A DNA stretch of 64,000 nt from Metellina segmentata (Eukaryota; Arthropoda; Arachnida; Araneae; Tetragnathidae): the NCBI GenBank assembly GCA_947359465.1, contig OX375872.1:136915432-136979431 (forward strand), read 5' to 3'. Below are positions 11,441-22,345 of this stretch, one piece after another; positions within the stretch are counted from its first letter, which is position 1, and each line of letters begins with the position of its first letter. The translations under genes were made by a program, and so were the position numbers. The notes beneath the pieces are model-generated. The model saw nothing but the letters and a program-made list of their open reading frames with translations. It was not told the DNA's origin and made no database searches.

Positions 11441-11770
11441 CTTGTAGATTTCTTTCTATTCTGTCGCCAAGTAAACTGAAAGCACGTGCAGTAAACCTAA
11501 AGCTAGTAAGGAATATGCCACACAGAATCCTGCGATTATGAGTCATGGACTTTACAGACAAAATGCACTAGATTGATGATGGTGACCAATCATCGCATGA
11601 GTTAATGACAGAGTTTAGTAGCATCCCAGATTTAGCAATATTTTGAACGAGCGCCTCAATGGAGTAAGAACTCCAGACAAGCGAGAGACATTTCAAAGGA
11701 GCCAAAAATGCAATGCGCATGAGCAAACTTTCTTTGGTGATTTCGCTATTCTTGTCGCCAATTTAATGTA
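11441..11770 (-). promoter_or_regulatory. POMK: candidate POMK non-coding first exon and promoter region
   Basis: On the minus strand a consensus donor AAG|GTAAGTG lies at 11441/11440. Upstream of it is a less AT-rich block with an NRF1-like catgcgcat (about 11714) and a gattgg (inverted CCAAT) near 11585. The position, orientation and donor fit a 5'-UTR exon spliced to the acceptor at 9411. This is inference; no coding frame is implied. Confidence 0.4.
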
Positions 11771-12077
11771 GGATTCTAGCAGTCCTGCTGTAGATCAGCA
11801 TTTGCCATTTGGATTGCATAGAATATAGATGAAAGTGAAAGGACAGGGAATTTTGAGTAGTTGTCTTTTGTGTGCCGATGTTTTCTATTTAGAAGCCAAA
11901 TTTTAGTAAGCAATAGAATAATATTTTAATTTATTGAAGATTTTCATTACTATCCATTTGTTTCGCAAATTGTTTTGTTCCTTTAAGTTAGCTTGTATTT
12001 AAATGCTATCCAACGGAATAAACTTTTTGACGGACAGATGAAGGCTCTTCATTTACTTATTTTTCCTGCATTTTATA

Positions 12078-12413
12078 GCCGACCAACCGGTATAGTGGTT
12101 AAGGTGTTAGCCTCTAGATCTGAAGGTTCCTGGTTCGAATCCGGGTCCGGGCATGGATGTTTGTAAACGTATGGTGTAGAGGCGGCTGGTGCACCTTAAA
12201 TCTGTCGTGGCCGAAAGTCCTCACGTTGGGTTGGCGTGGAAGTTTGGAGAGTGGGGTGCCAGCTCAGGTGTTGCTTCGTCATCTGACCGTGGTTCAAAAT
12301 TACGAGGTGTTGTCCTCGGATCTTTCCCTTAAGGGACTGATCCCGGACCGTCGTCAATAGCCCGTTGTGTTGCTCTAGTACGACGTTAACTAAAAATTAC
12401 CAATTACCAATTA
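12078..12413 (+). mobile_element. full-length SINE-A (tRNA-derived) with 13-bp TSD
   Basis: A 336-bp element used here as the reference copy. The head (12078-12155) is tRNA-like with an A-box region 'tatagtggttaaggtg' and a perfect B box 'ggttcgaatcc' (12132-12142). A core follows (12182-12230, 'ctggtgcaccttaaatctgt' onward), then a body including 'gagagtggggtgccagctca', 'ctgaccgtggttcaaaatta' and 'tgctctagtacgacgttaac'. The 3' tail is a tandem of AATTACC. The flanks carry a perfect 13-bp TSD, cctgcattttata (12065-12077 and 12414-12426). RNA polymerase III transcription is expected from the internal boxes. Confidence 0.93.
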
Positions 12414-12529
12414 CCTGCATTTTATATCCCGTTTTGAAATTTATTGTTCCTTTGCTGTGCTAAATCGTGAATAACTTTGGGTTAGCTTGTTTTTAAGTTA
12501 ATATGGTAAATGGTTAGGTTGTCCCACGG

Positions 12530-12740
12530 TCTTTCCTTGCTTGTGGCACAATGATTATACCCACTTCACTAACAACCTGTGAGTTGTAGGAAGTGCAGGT
12601 GTGATTCCTCTGTAATTGTATTTCTCTCTTCTGTGCCAGTAAAAATTTCATTTTGTGCATGTATTACTTGATGTTGTAAATCATGCGTCTATTGAAACAA
12701 GGCCAAATATGACCCTTGCACCATAAAAAATCAACACTTC
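12530..12740 (+). mobile_element. SINE-D-like element
   Basis: tRNA-like head ('cttgtggcacaatgattata' through the B-box-like 'ggtgtgattcc') followed by 'ctgtgccagtaaaaatttca', 'atgtattacttgatgttgta' and the tail 'cccttgcaccataaaaaatc'. It is parallel in order to the copy at 13585-13795. No TSD was identified. Confidence 0.5.
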
Positions 12741-13584
12741 TGGCATCTTTCTCTTTGGGATTGAATCTAGGTTGTAGTCAATAGCATGTTATGTTTTACC
12801 TGTATGGCAAATTCAACTCCTTAAATATTTATTGCTTTTTATGGTGTAATCCCTAATGTATATATTGTTTGCTTGCTATGCTAAGTGGTGAATCGTGTTG
12901 TGTTTGCTTGTTTATAAATGCTACTCAACTAAATTCCCTTTTTGGTGGGCAGTGAAAAGTTTTGTTCATTCACATATTTGAATATTAAATACGTATTGTT
13001 CACTTTATTCATTATTTGCAAGTTCCATTGAGTTAGCTTGTTTTTAATGCTACCTAACAAAATTAACTGAGAATATTTTGTGTTTAAATAATATTCATTT
13101 TTCTTATAGATGTGATGTATGTGTTTCTTTCATCAATTTTTTTACCAGCCACTAAAGTAAAAATGTTCTTGCTGTGGTAAATTGTTCTGCTGATTTGTTA
13201 GATATTTTGAAAATATCTCAATTCCTTTATTGTGAGTTCATTTAGTTGAATTTTTTTAATTATTATTGTAAGCTAAGAATGTAAGATGCTAAATAATTCA
13301 AGAATTTATTTTGCTTGAAAAAACCTGTACGTCCCATTTCAGCCTCTACTCCCAACCATCTGTCGCTGAATTGATGTAGGATCACATTCCTTATCACTGG
13401 AAACAGGATTTTCATTTTACTCTAAAGGTGAAAGTAGGTATCACATTCAATAAAAACTTGTTCATTTTCATTCTGCCAATTTGCACTGATCTCAAATGTA
13501 TGTTATATATAAACTTTTTATTTTTGGAGAATGTTTTTCAACTCATTCTTTATGCTAGTAATTTTTTTTAATTTCAATAATTTA

Positions 13585-13795
13585 TTCCCACAACACTACG
13601 GTTGTGGGTTTGTCCATTGCTCTAGCAACCTGCAATGTAGGAGGCACGGGTTCAATTCCTGAATGTATTTATCTCTTGTACGTCAGTAAAACTGTCTTTG
13701 TGTGTGTATGTCCATTACTTGATATTCTATATTGTACACCTTGTGCAGTACGGTCGAATTTGGCCCTTTCTCCATAAAAACCCAACCTGAACCAT
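13585..13795 (+). mobile_element. SINE-D-like element
   Basis: The head has 'cattgctctagcaacctgca' and the B box 'gggttcaattcc'. The body has 'acgtcagtaaaactgtcttt' and 'gtccattacttgatattcta'. The tail is 'ctccataaaaacccaacc'. It is collinear with 12530-12740. Confidence 0.55.
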
Positions 13796-15749
13796 TAAAA
13801 TAACATTTTAAATTGCCAAGCAACATCTGTAGAAGTTATTGATCACTAAGCACATTTCTTGTATTTCTATTCAAAGATTTTTGAAGCAGATAATAAAATT
13901 CTTAATTTTTAAATTATATTCAAATATTGAGTACTGTACAAGGTAGAATAGAATACACACATCTGGAGTCCAGGAGGGGGAGATTGTTAAGTGAAAGTAA
14001 TTTGGGTATTTAATTATAAGTGTTATGGCTAAAAAAGTAACAATAAAAAGTTAGTATATGCTATATTATTTAGTCATGTCGAATTTAATCATGTACACCT
14101 TTAGAAGTGATGATGAACTTTGCAAAACTCCCAAAAGTGCATGGCCCTTGCAGCATAAAAACCAACCAAAAGAAATTTAATACAAGCATCAATATTAAAA
14201 ATTGTTGAAAAAATTCATTATCTTCACAGCTGCTCTTAATGTTATTGATTCCTTTCACAATGTGCACTTGAAAATGTATTAAAATTATAAGATTTTATTT
14301 ATTTTACTGTATTGAGTAACCACTCAAATAGTCAAAAGAACACCTTTTTTAAATTAATTAAATTTTACTTGAATGAGATTTTTGTCATTCAAACACATGT
14401 ATTACTACACAGAACGCAGATCTTCAAATTTTAAATAAAAATTGTCAATATATAGTGGACATATGACTGATTCAAATTTATGATCTCAAAATATGTGAAA
14501 ATAACTTATTCAAACCTGTATATTGGAAAATCATAATGCTAGTAAATAATCTTCATTTAAAAATGTGAAATAAAACTTATTTTAATTATTTTTCCACTCA
14601 GCCTACTCATTTACTATAGTAACGAATATTTTGTAGTGCATTATTTATAGTTCTTTATAAAAATAAAAAATAAAACATTTTTATTTATAAAATTAAAGCA
14701 TTCTATATACACATCCCTTAGCTAGGTTTTACATGTAAATTTAAACAGCATAGTTTGGAAAACTTGCAAGTTTGATTACAAGAATTATATATTTTAGCCA
14801 AACAGGTAAATAATCTTCAAAGATCAAGATTAAAAAAAAGCATCTAATCTGAAATTTAACCTCTAGTGAAGTTTCAATACGTTTAGTTATTCGTTTTTAA
14901 ATAGTTAATGATAACCTACATAGTGGGGGGTATTGTAGATAATATATGTATATTCACCTCATGTCACCCAGAAATTGGATATATATATATATCTTTAGGA
15001 AAATAACTTAACAACCATAAAGACATGTAATTGGGACACCTTTTTTGTTGAAAGATTACCAACAGTAAGAGAAAAGATTATTTAATTAAATGTCCAAGCA
15101 CAACAGAATTATATAGGATTCATATATGAATAGGTAATTTATCAAATATTAAAACATTTTTTTGAGAAATACTACAAAAAAGCGATCGTTGATTTGAAAA
15201 ATTGGTAACTATATGGAACACCTAAATAATTGTCAAGCTCCTTAATAACTAATAAGTGCTTGAGTAAAGTACAGTGAATAGTGTTGGAAAATGTTCAGAA
15301 TATCTTCAATATGGCTTTCACAAATTAAGTAACTCTTGTCCTTGTCATTGTTACAGTCAACCAGCTTTGCATCTAAAATCTCAAGCATTGTAGTTTCCTA
15401 GTAATGGTGTATGCATCGATTTTGAGGCTATTCTAGAGAATAAAGAATTCGCCCCTAATCTTTTATAAAACTTTTAAATGCCTTTTCAAATATTTTTGGC
15501 AGAAAAAATATTGTTTTTTATTAAAAATGTCTACATTTTAATTCTTAATTTTTTTTTAATATATACAGTGGCTCCCAAAAGGTGTTTGTACACATTAAAA
15601 ATTTGTAAAAAAAAAACGCTGTAGCCTGGAATTGCATTCGAATATACGAAATACAGTATTTTTTCATATCTCCATGTGATTCTCTGAATAAAACATTTTT
15701 TTTGTTTAAATATTGAATTATTTTCTTTATATATATTTATGACTTACTG

Positions 15750-17747
15750 TGGGGGTAACTCTAAAGAGTGCCAGCACCGTGACCAGTAGTCTATTGTACT
15801 AAAAACCCCGACTGATCTAATAAAAACCGATTGCCGAAATAAATTTCATCATGTACCCGATTGGAATGTTTGGCAATTCCTAGGGTTCAATACAATGGTA
15901 TCCCAGATACTCGAAACGTTGGGTAGAATAACAATCACACAAAACGTGTACAGGACCCTCCTCTACCATCTACGTAATGGGTCATCTATAACAACCATAA
16001 GGTTGAGGCGTCTTTTAGGATACAATGGCCAGTTAGAAGGCCAATAGCTACCCTGATTTCTTTTCTGCTCAATTTCAGAAGTTCCATCGACCAGAGAGAT
16101 TGTTGAATGAGCTCTTTGGCTTGTCTTTGATCTGTAGTGATAACATATTTTTATCTAAATCTACCTTTTGCATCCAAGCACATAACAGATCATTATGTTG
16201 AAGCCAGGCCAAAACAGGCTCTGGTCTAAATAAATGGCATTTCATATCCCCGTTTTGCTAGTTGGTCTGCTATTTCATTATCCTCAATGACCAGGGACCC
16301 ACATAAGAGACACTTCGTTTCTCTCAGCCAAACCACAAGTATTGTGACATTCCCACACTGCTATTGAAGAAAAGCAGTGTCTCTACAAAACCTTTAGGCT
16401 TGCTTGCTGTCAGAGAAGATCTTTAAGACCATCTTAACAACCCCAATATAGAGGCAGTTGTAAGTACAAGTAGAGATCGCTAGAACCTCAGCCTCATATA
16501 CAGTGGAGATCTTACCTTGAAAGATAGCTTTATTTTTCGATTAGGACAAAAAGCACCTGAACCAGTGCCATGAGATGTTTCTGAACCATCTGTGTACCAA
16601 ATTTCATCACCTCCCCTGATCAGACTGGAGACAAATGTCTAGCTGGAAAGATAATGTTGTATTTGGCTTGAAAGCAAAACTGCTTTAACATCCAATCAGG
16701 TCTCATTAGTAGATAAAGATGTTCTTTTACCTGCGTAGCAACATTTTTCAACATAGACATTTCATAGGGCGATTTCCATAGACCCATGAGTTTGAGGCGT
16801 TGTGAACACGAAAATACCTCAAATCCCACTTGTTTATGTAGTAGTAGGAGTCCTAGAAGCATTTATAGACTCTGTGATGGATTGGTACGCATTACACTTG
16901 AAATTGCAACGGTCGCCATTCTCTGTAGACTAGTGAGTTCTTCTTCACTGTCTCATTACGGGTTCTACTCCACCAGGCAATGTCCCCATAAGATACCATT
17001 GGAGTAATCACTCAATGCATATCCAGTGCAACATTTTTGGCGTTAGACCCCAGTTAATTCCTACGGCACGTCTGCAAGCCCAGAACACTTTTGGCCCTGC
17101 TCGTGCACTATTGGAGCATGTGAGCTCCATGTCAAGGTAACTCCTAGATACTTCCTCGTCTGAATATGCAAGTGGTGTTCCAAAGAATTTTTAGCAAATG
17201 CATATCTCGCAGCCTTTTCGGTGTAAACAGGACTAGGCTAGTTTTGCTGGAGTTAACCGACAGTTTCACCTCTCTGCACCAGTTTTCAATCTTTTTAGGG
17301 CAGTGCTCATGATATCCGTTATAGTATTCTGGAACTTACCTCTTATGACCATTGTTGTCATCAGCATAACCTAGACAGTACTGGCCTAGAAAGTGAGTGC
17401 TGTTTAGGAGCTCGTCAACAACTAGGCTCCATAATAACTGTGACAACACACCTCCCTGTGGACAGCTTTTACAGTGAGTGTGTCTCCCAGCTCGAGCCAT
17501 ACTTGTCTCAAGCATATATTTTATCCTGGTGCAAACCAATGGGTTAACTTTTCGTCTGATAAGAGATTACATTCGTTGGAACTCTATCAAAGGCCCCCGC
17601 AATATCTAGAAAGGCTGCCAAAGCAATTTCCTTTCCATTAACCGCTCTATCAAGGACCGTAACAAGATCGCATAGGGAAGTCTCTGTAGATTTCCCAGGC
17701 TGATAGGCGTGTTGAAATCTTGATAGGGGTTCAATTTTTAGAACCTC

Positions 17748-17786
<39 letters not shown>

Positions 17787-17950
17787 ATGTATCTCTCAGT
17801 CAATTTCTCCAAATTCTTAAGAAGAAATGACGTTAGGCTAATAAGTCTGAAGGCTTTAGCTTCATTGTTTCATTTCTCGCACCACCCACTCGTAGCTCTA
17901 CGTAACGATATGCACCTGTCTTACGTTTTTACAGATCTGTGTGGCTCAAG
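15750..17950 (-). pseudogene. decayed LINE (I/Jockey/R1-like) reverse transcriptase and RNase H
   Basis: Minus-strand relic in many frames. From 5' to 3' of the element: HAYQPGKSTETSLCDLV and AFLDIAGAFDRVP (about 17560-17740), CPQGGVLSQLLWSLVVDELL then GYADD (about 17345-17490), both hallmarks of a non-LTR RT. An RNase H segment with IWYTDGSETSHGTGSGAF follows (about 16540-16610), in which YTDGS holds the first catalytic aspartate. A (GA)n run (17749-17785) interrupts the frame between a KNLEKLTERYI segment and the RT. Stops and frameshifts throughout make it inactive. The clade is judged only from the RT box and the presence of RNase H. Confidence 0.8.
17749..17785. repeat. (TC)n microsatellite inside LINE RT
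   Basis: 37 bp of pure TC repeat. On the minus strand it would encode alternating Arg-Glu, but its length puts the RT segments on either side out of frame. Confidence 0.95.
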
Positions 17951-17989
17951 TATAATGCAACACCCTTAATTAATGAGCGCACTCACTGA

Positions 17990-18335
17990 GCATCTTTCCA
18001 TGGGTGCCCATGAATTAATGGGTTTGTACAGGATATTGCTTTTTCGGGTCTCTGGTAAAAATTCAATAGTACCCTCTTAGGTGCACCCATGAATCAAATA
18101 CAGATACATGTCTTTTCTATGTATTCCCGTAGATACGCCCATGAATTAAAAAGGATATATTGCTTTTTTCGGGTCTGAGGAGCGTAATGAATTATGTGGC
18201 CCATGAATTAAAAAATATATATATACGTATTTGCTTTCTTACGGGTAGGTGGGCTTAAGCCGATACGCAGGTGCGCCCCTGTGAATTAAAAGGTGCTTTT
18301 TTTTCAAGACTAGGGTGGCATATGCTCCCTTACTC
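17990..18335. repeat. degenerate minisatellite, unit about 70-100 bp
   Basis: Five copies of 'gcccatgaattaa' or variant (about 18006, 18088, 18137, 18208, 18277), most followed by a T-rich 'ttgctttttcgggtctg' segment and preceded by 'gtgcgcc'-like sequence. Copies differ by indels. No coding or transposon signature is seen. Confidence 0.65.
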
Positions 18336-19010
18336 CCTTGGTGAATGTTTCCATTGATAAAGGCATTTGCTTTATATCCTCTGAGGGAAATTTAAAATAC
18401 CAAACCTTCCCCTCGTGTGTGCACTTATGCACAGGGTCTTCAGAAAGGTGGTTCTGTATCTTTCACTTCAATAACCAATATTTAATTTCGATTGGACTAT
18501 CAGGTCAAAGGATATAGGTTTTTTATGGAAATTGTTTACATTTTATTTTTACTACGAAAAAAAAAGAGAGGGTATATAAATTACGTACACAGTTTTTGTA
18601 GTTCAAAGTTGAACTGTGAGACTTTAAATTAAAAAAGCATTCTCAGTGGCATATAATAAATTATCAGAAAGCATAAAATAACCCCAATATGAATCGATAG
18701 GATAGTTAGATCAACAATAAGGATAATGTACGTATAATGAGTACAAATTACATGTATTTAAAAAAAAAATTATATGAATCCCCATACTGTCCCAACTGAA
18801 AGCTTTCAGAAGCAGAGACAAATAGCGTACAGTAAAGAAATACTTTTTTGGGAAAAAAATTTGTAGCGTTTTTTGTAATTGAGGTTAGGATTTAAATTGA
18901 ATGTCTGAAACTAAAAAAAGGCACTCCCGATTCAGGTGCTTTGTGTAAGAAAATCAAAACTCACACTTCTCTACAAAAACAGGTTTAAAATTATTTTTCT
19001 TTACCCCTTC
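18336..19010. other. intergenic, no feature recognised
   Basis: AT-rich sequence between the minisatellite and the next SINE. I see no gene or repeat I can name. Confidence 0.5.
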
Positions 19011-19021
19011 CCATTATGTAA

Positions 19022-19352
19022 AATTGGTAATTTTTAATCAACGTCGTACTAGAGCAACACAACGGGCTATTGACGACGGTCTGTGATCGATCCCTTAAGG
19101 ATAAGATCCGAGGACAACACCTCGTAATTTTGAATCACGGTCAGATAACGAAGCAACACCTGAGCTGGCACCCCACTCTCCAAACTTCCACACCAGCTAA
19201 CGTGAGGACTTTCGGCCACGACCGATTTAAGGTGCACCAGCCGCCTCTACACCATACGCTTACAAACATGCATGCCCGGACCTAGATTCGAACCAGGAAC
19301 CTTCTGGATCTAGAGGCTCTAACACCATAACCACTTTACCGGTTGGTCGGCC
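19022..19352 (-). mobile_element. full-length SINE-A with 11-bp TSD
   Basis: Reverse-strand copy matching 12078-12413 along its length, including the head (ccggttggtcggcc at 19339-19352) and tail (aattggtaattttta). Perfect TSD ccattatgtaa at 19011-19021 and 19353-19363. Confidence 0.92.
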
Positions 19353-19831
19353 CCATTATGTAAGCACTTGCGAGGTCCCTGCAGACCAGTGTTTTTACAA
19401 CTTAGAATTTTTTTTTTCACACACTTAGGGCTGTTGTAGCCTAGTTATAAGAATAACGGATTAGCAACCTGAAGGTTGCGAGTTCGAAACTAGGTCCAAC
19501 CAAAGATCGTCATATATACGGGGGGAAGTGTGCACGTTAAATGTGTTGTAGAAACAAACGTCCTCACGATGGTGTGGTGTGGAAGCTCGGAGAGTGGGGT
19601 GCCAGCTCAGGTGTTGTCTCGTCATCTGACCGTGGTTCCAATAATGTGGTCCACAGACCAGGCCCGCCGCTAGCTGTTTGAACGCCCGTGTGCAATACCT
19701 TTTATGCCGCCCCCTGTTTAACTACGACTACCTACGTTGAGCTTGCCAGAAAAGCTCTTTAGTGTTGTCTCATAAGAGTGTAAAAAAAAATACTTTACAA
19801 AGAAAATTTTATTTTATTTTATTACTTTGTT

Positions 19832-20279
19832 GTTGTTGTTTCTAATGCCTACACTGGCAGACCAGAGGAGTGCCAGGCCCGTAGAAGACGGCAAGAGGCG
19901 AGGGGGTGCGCCTTCCATGTTATTGAGCCCCATTGGGAGGAAGTCCGACTTTGCTCGGCATACATGACACATCCGTTTTACAGGAAGGTCCCTTTCATAC
20001 ATCCATTCACTCACACATATCGTAATTTAGATACCAATCAGAGGCCGATAACCCTCTGATCAGATACCCCCAGAGGTATTGATTTGGTATGGGAACATGG
20101 GGGACTTTGTGACCACGACCTATTTAACGTGCCCCAGTCACCATTAGTGAACACGACGGTCTTTAGCCAGGTCGAAGCGCCGATCTCACAATCATCAGAA
20201 TTGCAGGCTCCGCCTAGGACAGAACCCACAACCCTTCTGATGCGAGCCCGACGCTCTACTGACTGAGCTACCGCGGCTC
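19832..20279 (-). mobile_element. full-length SINE-C with 14-bp TSD, nested in hAT
   Basis: A third tRNA-derived family. The head on the minus strand starts agagccgcggtagctcagtc with A box 'tagctcagtcagtagagcg' and a B-box region 'gggttgtgggttctgtcc'. A core at 20093-20141 matches the SINE-A/B core. The 3' half is different ('cagaggccgataaccctctg' as read on plus, 'cccattgggaggaagtccga') and ends in an (AAC)n tail (gttgttgttt on plus). Perfect 14-bp TSD tttattactttgtt at 19818-19831 and 20280-20293. Confidence 0.9.
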
Positions 20280-20295
20280 TTTATTACTTTGTTAA

Positions 20296-20714
20296 TTTTG
20301 TTTACTTAAGTGTAAAACCATATAAATATTTATCTACAGAAATTGAATTCTTCTTGCCTTTATGTTTGCGAAATCTGCTATTAATTTTCTTGTAACCACA
20401 CAAGCTGTCTAAGATTTCATGTTCAATTGAAACTATAGCTAAATTACTTAGTCTTTGCTGGTGCATTGTTGATCTTAAATAGTTTTTTATAATTTTTAAC
20501 TTTGAAAAGGACCTTTCATCAGATGCAACTGAAACCGGCAATGTAAGTAATATTCTTAACGCTATTACTGTGTTCGGAAGTGTTGAAATTGAGTCATTGG
20601 TTAAAATATATTGTAATAGGGTTTCTGGATCATTGGACTGGTTTACTGGAAAATGCAACTTTAAAGCATTGATTTCGTTAAACAAATCAATACTGTCAAT
20701 GTCTGTTTCACTAC

Positions 20715-20800
<86 letters not shown>

Positions 20801-21898
20801 CGTCTTTAAGCTTCAGATTTAAATCTTTACAATGTTTCATTAATTCATCATTGGAGTAATTAAATGAGATATTGCTGAAAATGCCAAATACGTCGGTAAA
20901 TGTTTTTTACTCTTCGAATCTATCCTTTAAAGAAGTTAATGTCTGATATAGGATTCTGAAAAAAAAAACTCTACTCTGTATTTGATTTTTGGGTCTAGTA
21001 AAGCTTCATCACTATGCTCATATTGAAATTGCATTGGTTTTCTTCTTGGACGAATTGTGTTTATTGGTGGAAAATATTTTTTTACATTGAGTTCGTGAGC
21101 CACATTGTTAGCTTCTAACATCCTTTCAAAGTGTTCATCCGTACGATATTCTGTGAACTTATCAATCAACTTATTTAACAAATTTGTTAATATGTTATTG
21201 TGATTTGAGTAATTATTGTGGGGCTTTGCATCATTTTACTCAGAATTAATTTCGCTTAAAATATCGAACCAAATTACAACTGAGCAAATAAATCTATAAT
21301 TTTGAATGTTCAAAGCAAGCGAATGAGCTTTGTGAGATGTAGGACAATCCCATTCCGACGAATTATCAGATATTTCCAGCAAAGCATCAAATATTTTTAC
21401 GAGGTGATACCGTAAGAGTTTGACTGCATCGATTCTGCTAGACCATCGCGTGGCACTTAAAGCTTTTAATTTGATCTCTAGTACATGTTTGCAAATTACC
21501 AACTACCTTTTTGTAGACGATAAAAAAAAAAAAAAAAAAAACGTAAATTTCTTGAATTGTTTAAAAAAAAATTCAGTTTCGTACGTAATATTTGCTGCAT
21601 CATTGACTACCAAATTGAGACTATGAGCCCAGAATGGAACGTAAACTGCGCGATTATTGATTTCCAAAATTGTTTTTCGCCATCCATTGTGTTTTCCATT
21701 GCGCTCCTGAAATCCTTTTTCCTTTTCTGCGGTTACTATAATTTTTCGTAAAATGTAAGTATTTAAAAATTTTTTAATGCAACTAGGGAGCTCCACCCCC
21801 AGTTCGAGTAAAATCAAATTTATACGAATTATTAAGATAGTTTCGCCGTCACATGAGATCGACTCTGTAAAAGTAGTTTTGGTTTGCGAAAAAAACAA
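20296..21898 (-). pseudogene. hAT transposase relic (ZMYM1-like type)
   Basis: DNA-mediated transposase of the hAT superfamily in pieces. The C-terminal dimerisation domain is clear at 20302-20685: LPNTVIALRILLTLPVSVAS then ERSFSKLKIIKNYLRSTM. The middle, TRWSSRIDAVKLLRYHLVKI, is at 21400-21480, and VPFWAHSLNLVVNDAANITY is at about 21590-21660. The layout matches the hAT/ZMYM1-like proteins common in arthropods. A (TG)41 run, a poly-A run (21521-21540) and frameshifts break it, so no intact product is possible. Confidence 0.85.
20716..20797. repeat. (TG)41 microsatellite within hAT transposase
   Basis: 82 bp of uninterrupted TG. On the minus strand it falls between a KHCKDLNLKLKDDS segment and a SSETDIDSIDLFNEINALK segment. 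The 82-bp length leaves the two out of phase. Confidence 0.97.
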
Positions 21899-22110
21899 AA
21901 TTGTATCTTCAAATTGAGTGTTGGTTTGAGAAGCAAACCAAATGGGATTGTGTGCGTAGGCGAGTAGGGGGCGGAGGTTTCGCCGTCAATGGAGATTGTC
22001 GCTACGAAAAGAGTTTTGGTTTGCGAAGCAAACTAAATGTGATTAAATGCAATTTCCGGGAGTTGGCGAGTAGGGGCTGAGCCCCCTAGTACTATAAAAG
22101 AAAATAGTAA
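21838..22110. repeat. two imperfect copies with hairpin gtttgcgaagcaaac
   Basis: 'gtttcgccgtcacatgagat' (21840) and 'gtttcgccgtcaatggagat' (21980) begin two copies about 140 bp apart. Each leads to 'ttttggtttgcgaa...', and gtttgcgaagcaaac forms a short hairpin. 'ggcgagtagggg' also recurs (21958, 22072). This lies in the 5' non-coding part of the hAT element and may be a transposase-binding or subterminal repeat. Confidence 0.6.
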
Positions 22111-22345
22111 CTGCGCGCGGGTCGTATTTTTTCCTCCATGTGATGACATTTCTTATGCTATAGGTGGAGTGGGTATAATGACAATGACTTTGAATATTAC
22201 GTGATCGATCGCTAGATTTGCCGCCCCCTCTGGACGTGCCGCCCGCGTGAGGCGCACGCCTTGCACGCCCGCTTACGGCGGGCCTGCCACAGACCTTTCT
22301 ATTCGGAATTAATTCCGCGCAACGTTAATTAACTACCTACCCAAC

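Larger units (their letters stand above)
12427..15749. other. intergenic with SINE-D-like copies, no gene
   Basis: SINE-D-like copies occur on the plus strand at about 12530-12740 and 13585-13795. Each has a tRNA-like head with a B box ('ggtgtgattcctc'; 'gggttcaattcct'), then 'gtccattacttgatattcta' or its variant, and a tail 'tgcaccataaaaaatcaac' / 'tctccataaaaacccaacc'. A tail fragment also lies at about 14130-14170. Nothing else is recognised. Confidence 0.5.
19659..22286 (-). mobile_element. hAT transposon with TIRs and 8-bp TSD
   Basis: The ends are imperfect inverted repeats: CAGGCCCGCCGCTAGC at the left and ...GCTTACGGCGGGCCTG at the right. The 8-bp TSD CCACAGAC is perfect (19651-19658 and 22287-22294), the hAT hallmark. 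The element is 2628 bp including a 448-bp SINE-C. It contains a broken transposase on the minus strand. The GC-rich terminal regions also share 'gccgccccct' in inverted orientation (about 19699 and 22220). Confidence 0.93.
19428..22345 (+). mobile_element. SINE-B, split by a hAT transposon
   Basis: Two SINE parts (19428-19658 and 22295-22345) belong to one element. The head, 'gggctgttgtagcctagtta' through B box 'gagttcgaaac' (about 19479-19489), differs from SINE-A. The core (19522-19572) and body ('gagagtggggtgccagctca', 'catctgaccgtggttcc') are shared with SINE-A. The 3' part resumes at 22295 and ends 'cgttaattaactacctacc'. Flanks show cacacactta / cacacacata, a probable TSD with one mismatch. 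Confidence 0.8.

Noticed and set aside
12078..12155. possible tRNA gene (A and B boxes)
   Set aside because: It is the head of a repeated 336-bp element with TSDs and the acceptor stem does not close; the same holds for heads at 19022, 19428, 19832, 22540 and 28661.
17990..18335. CRISPR-like array of spaced short repeats
   Set aside because: Repeats are degenerate, spacers are similar to each other, and the DNA is eukaryotic.
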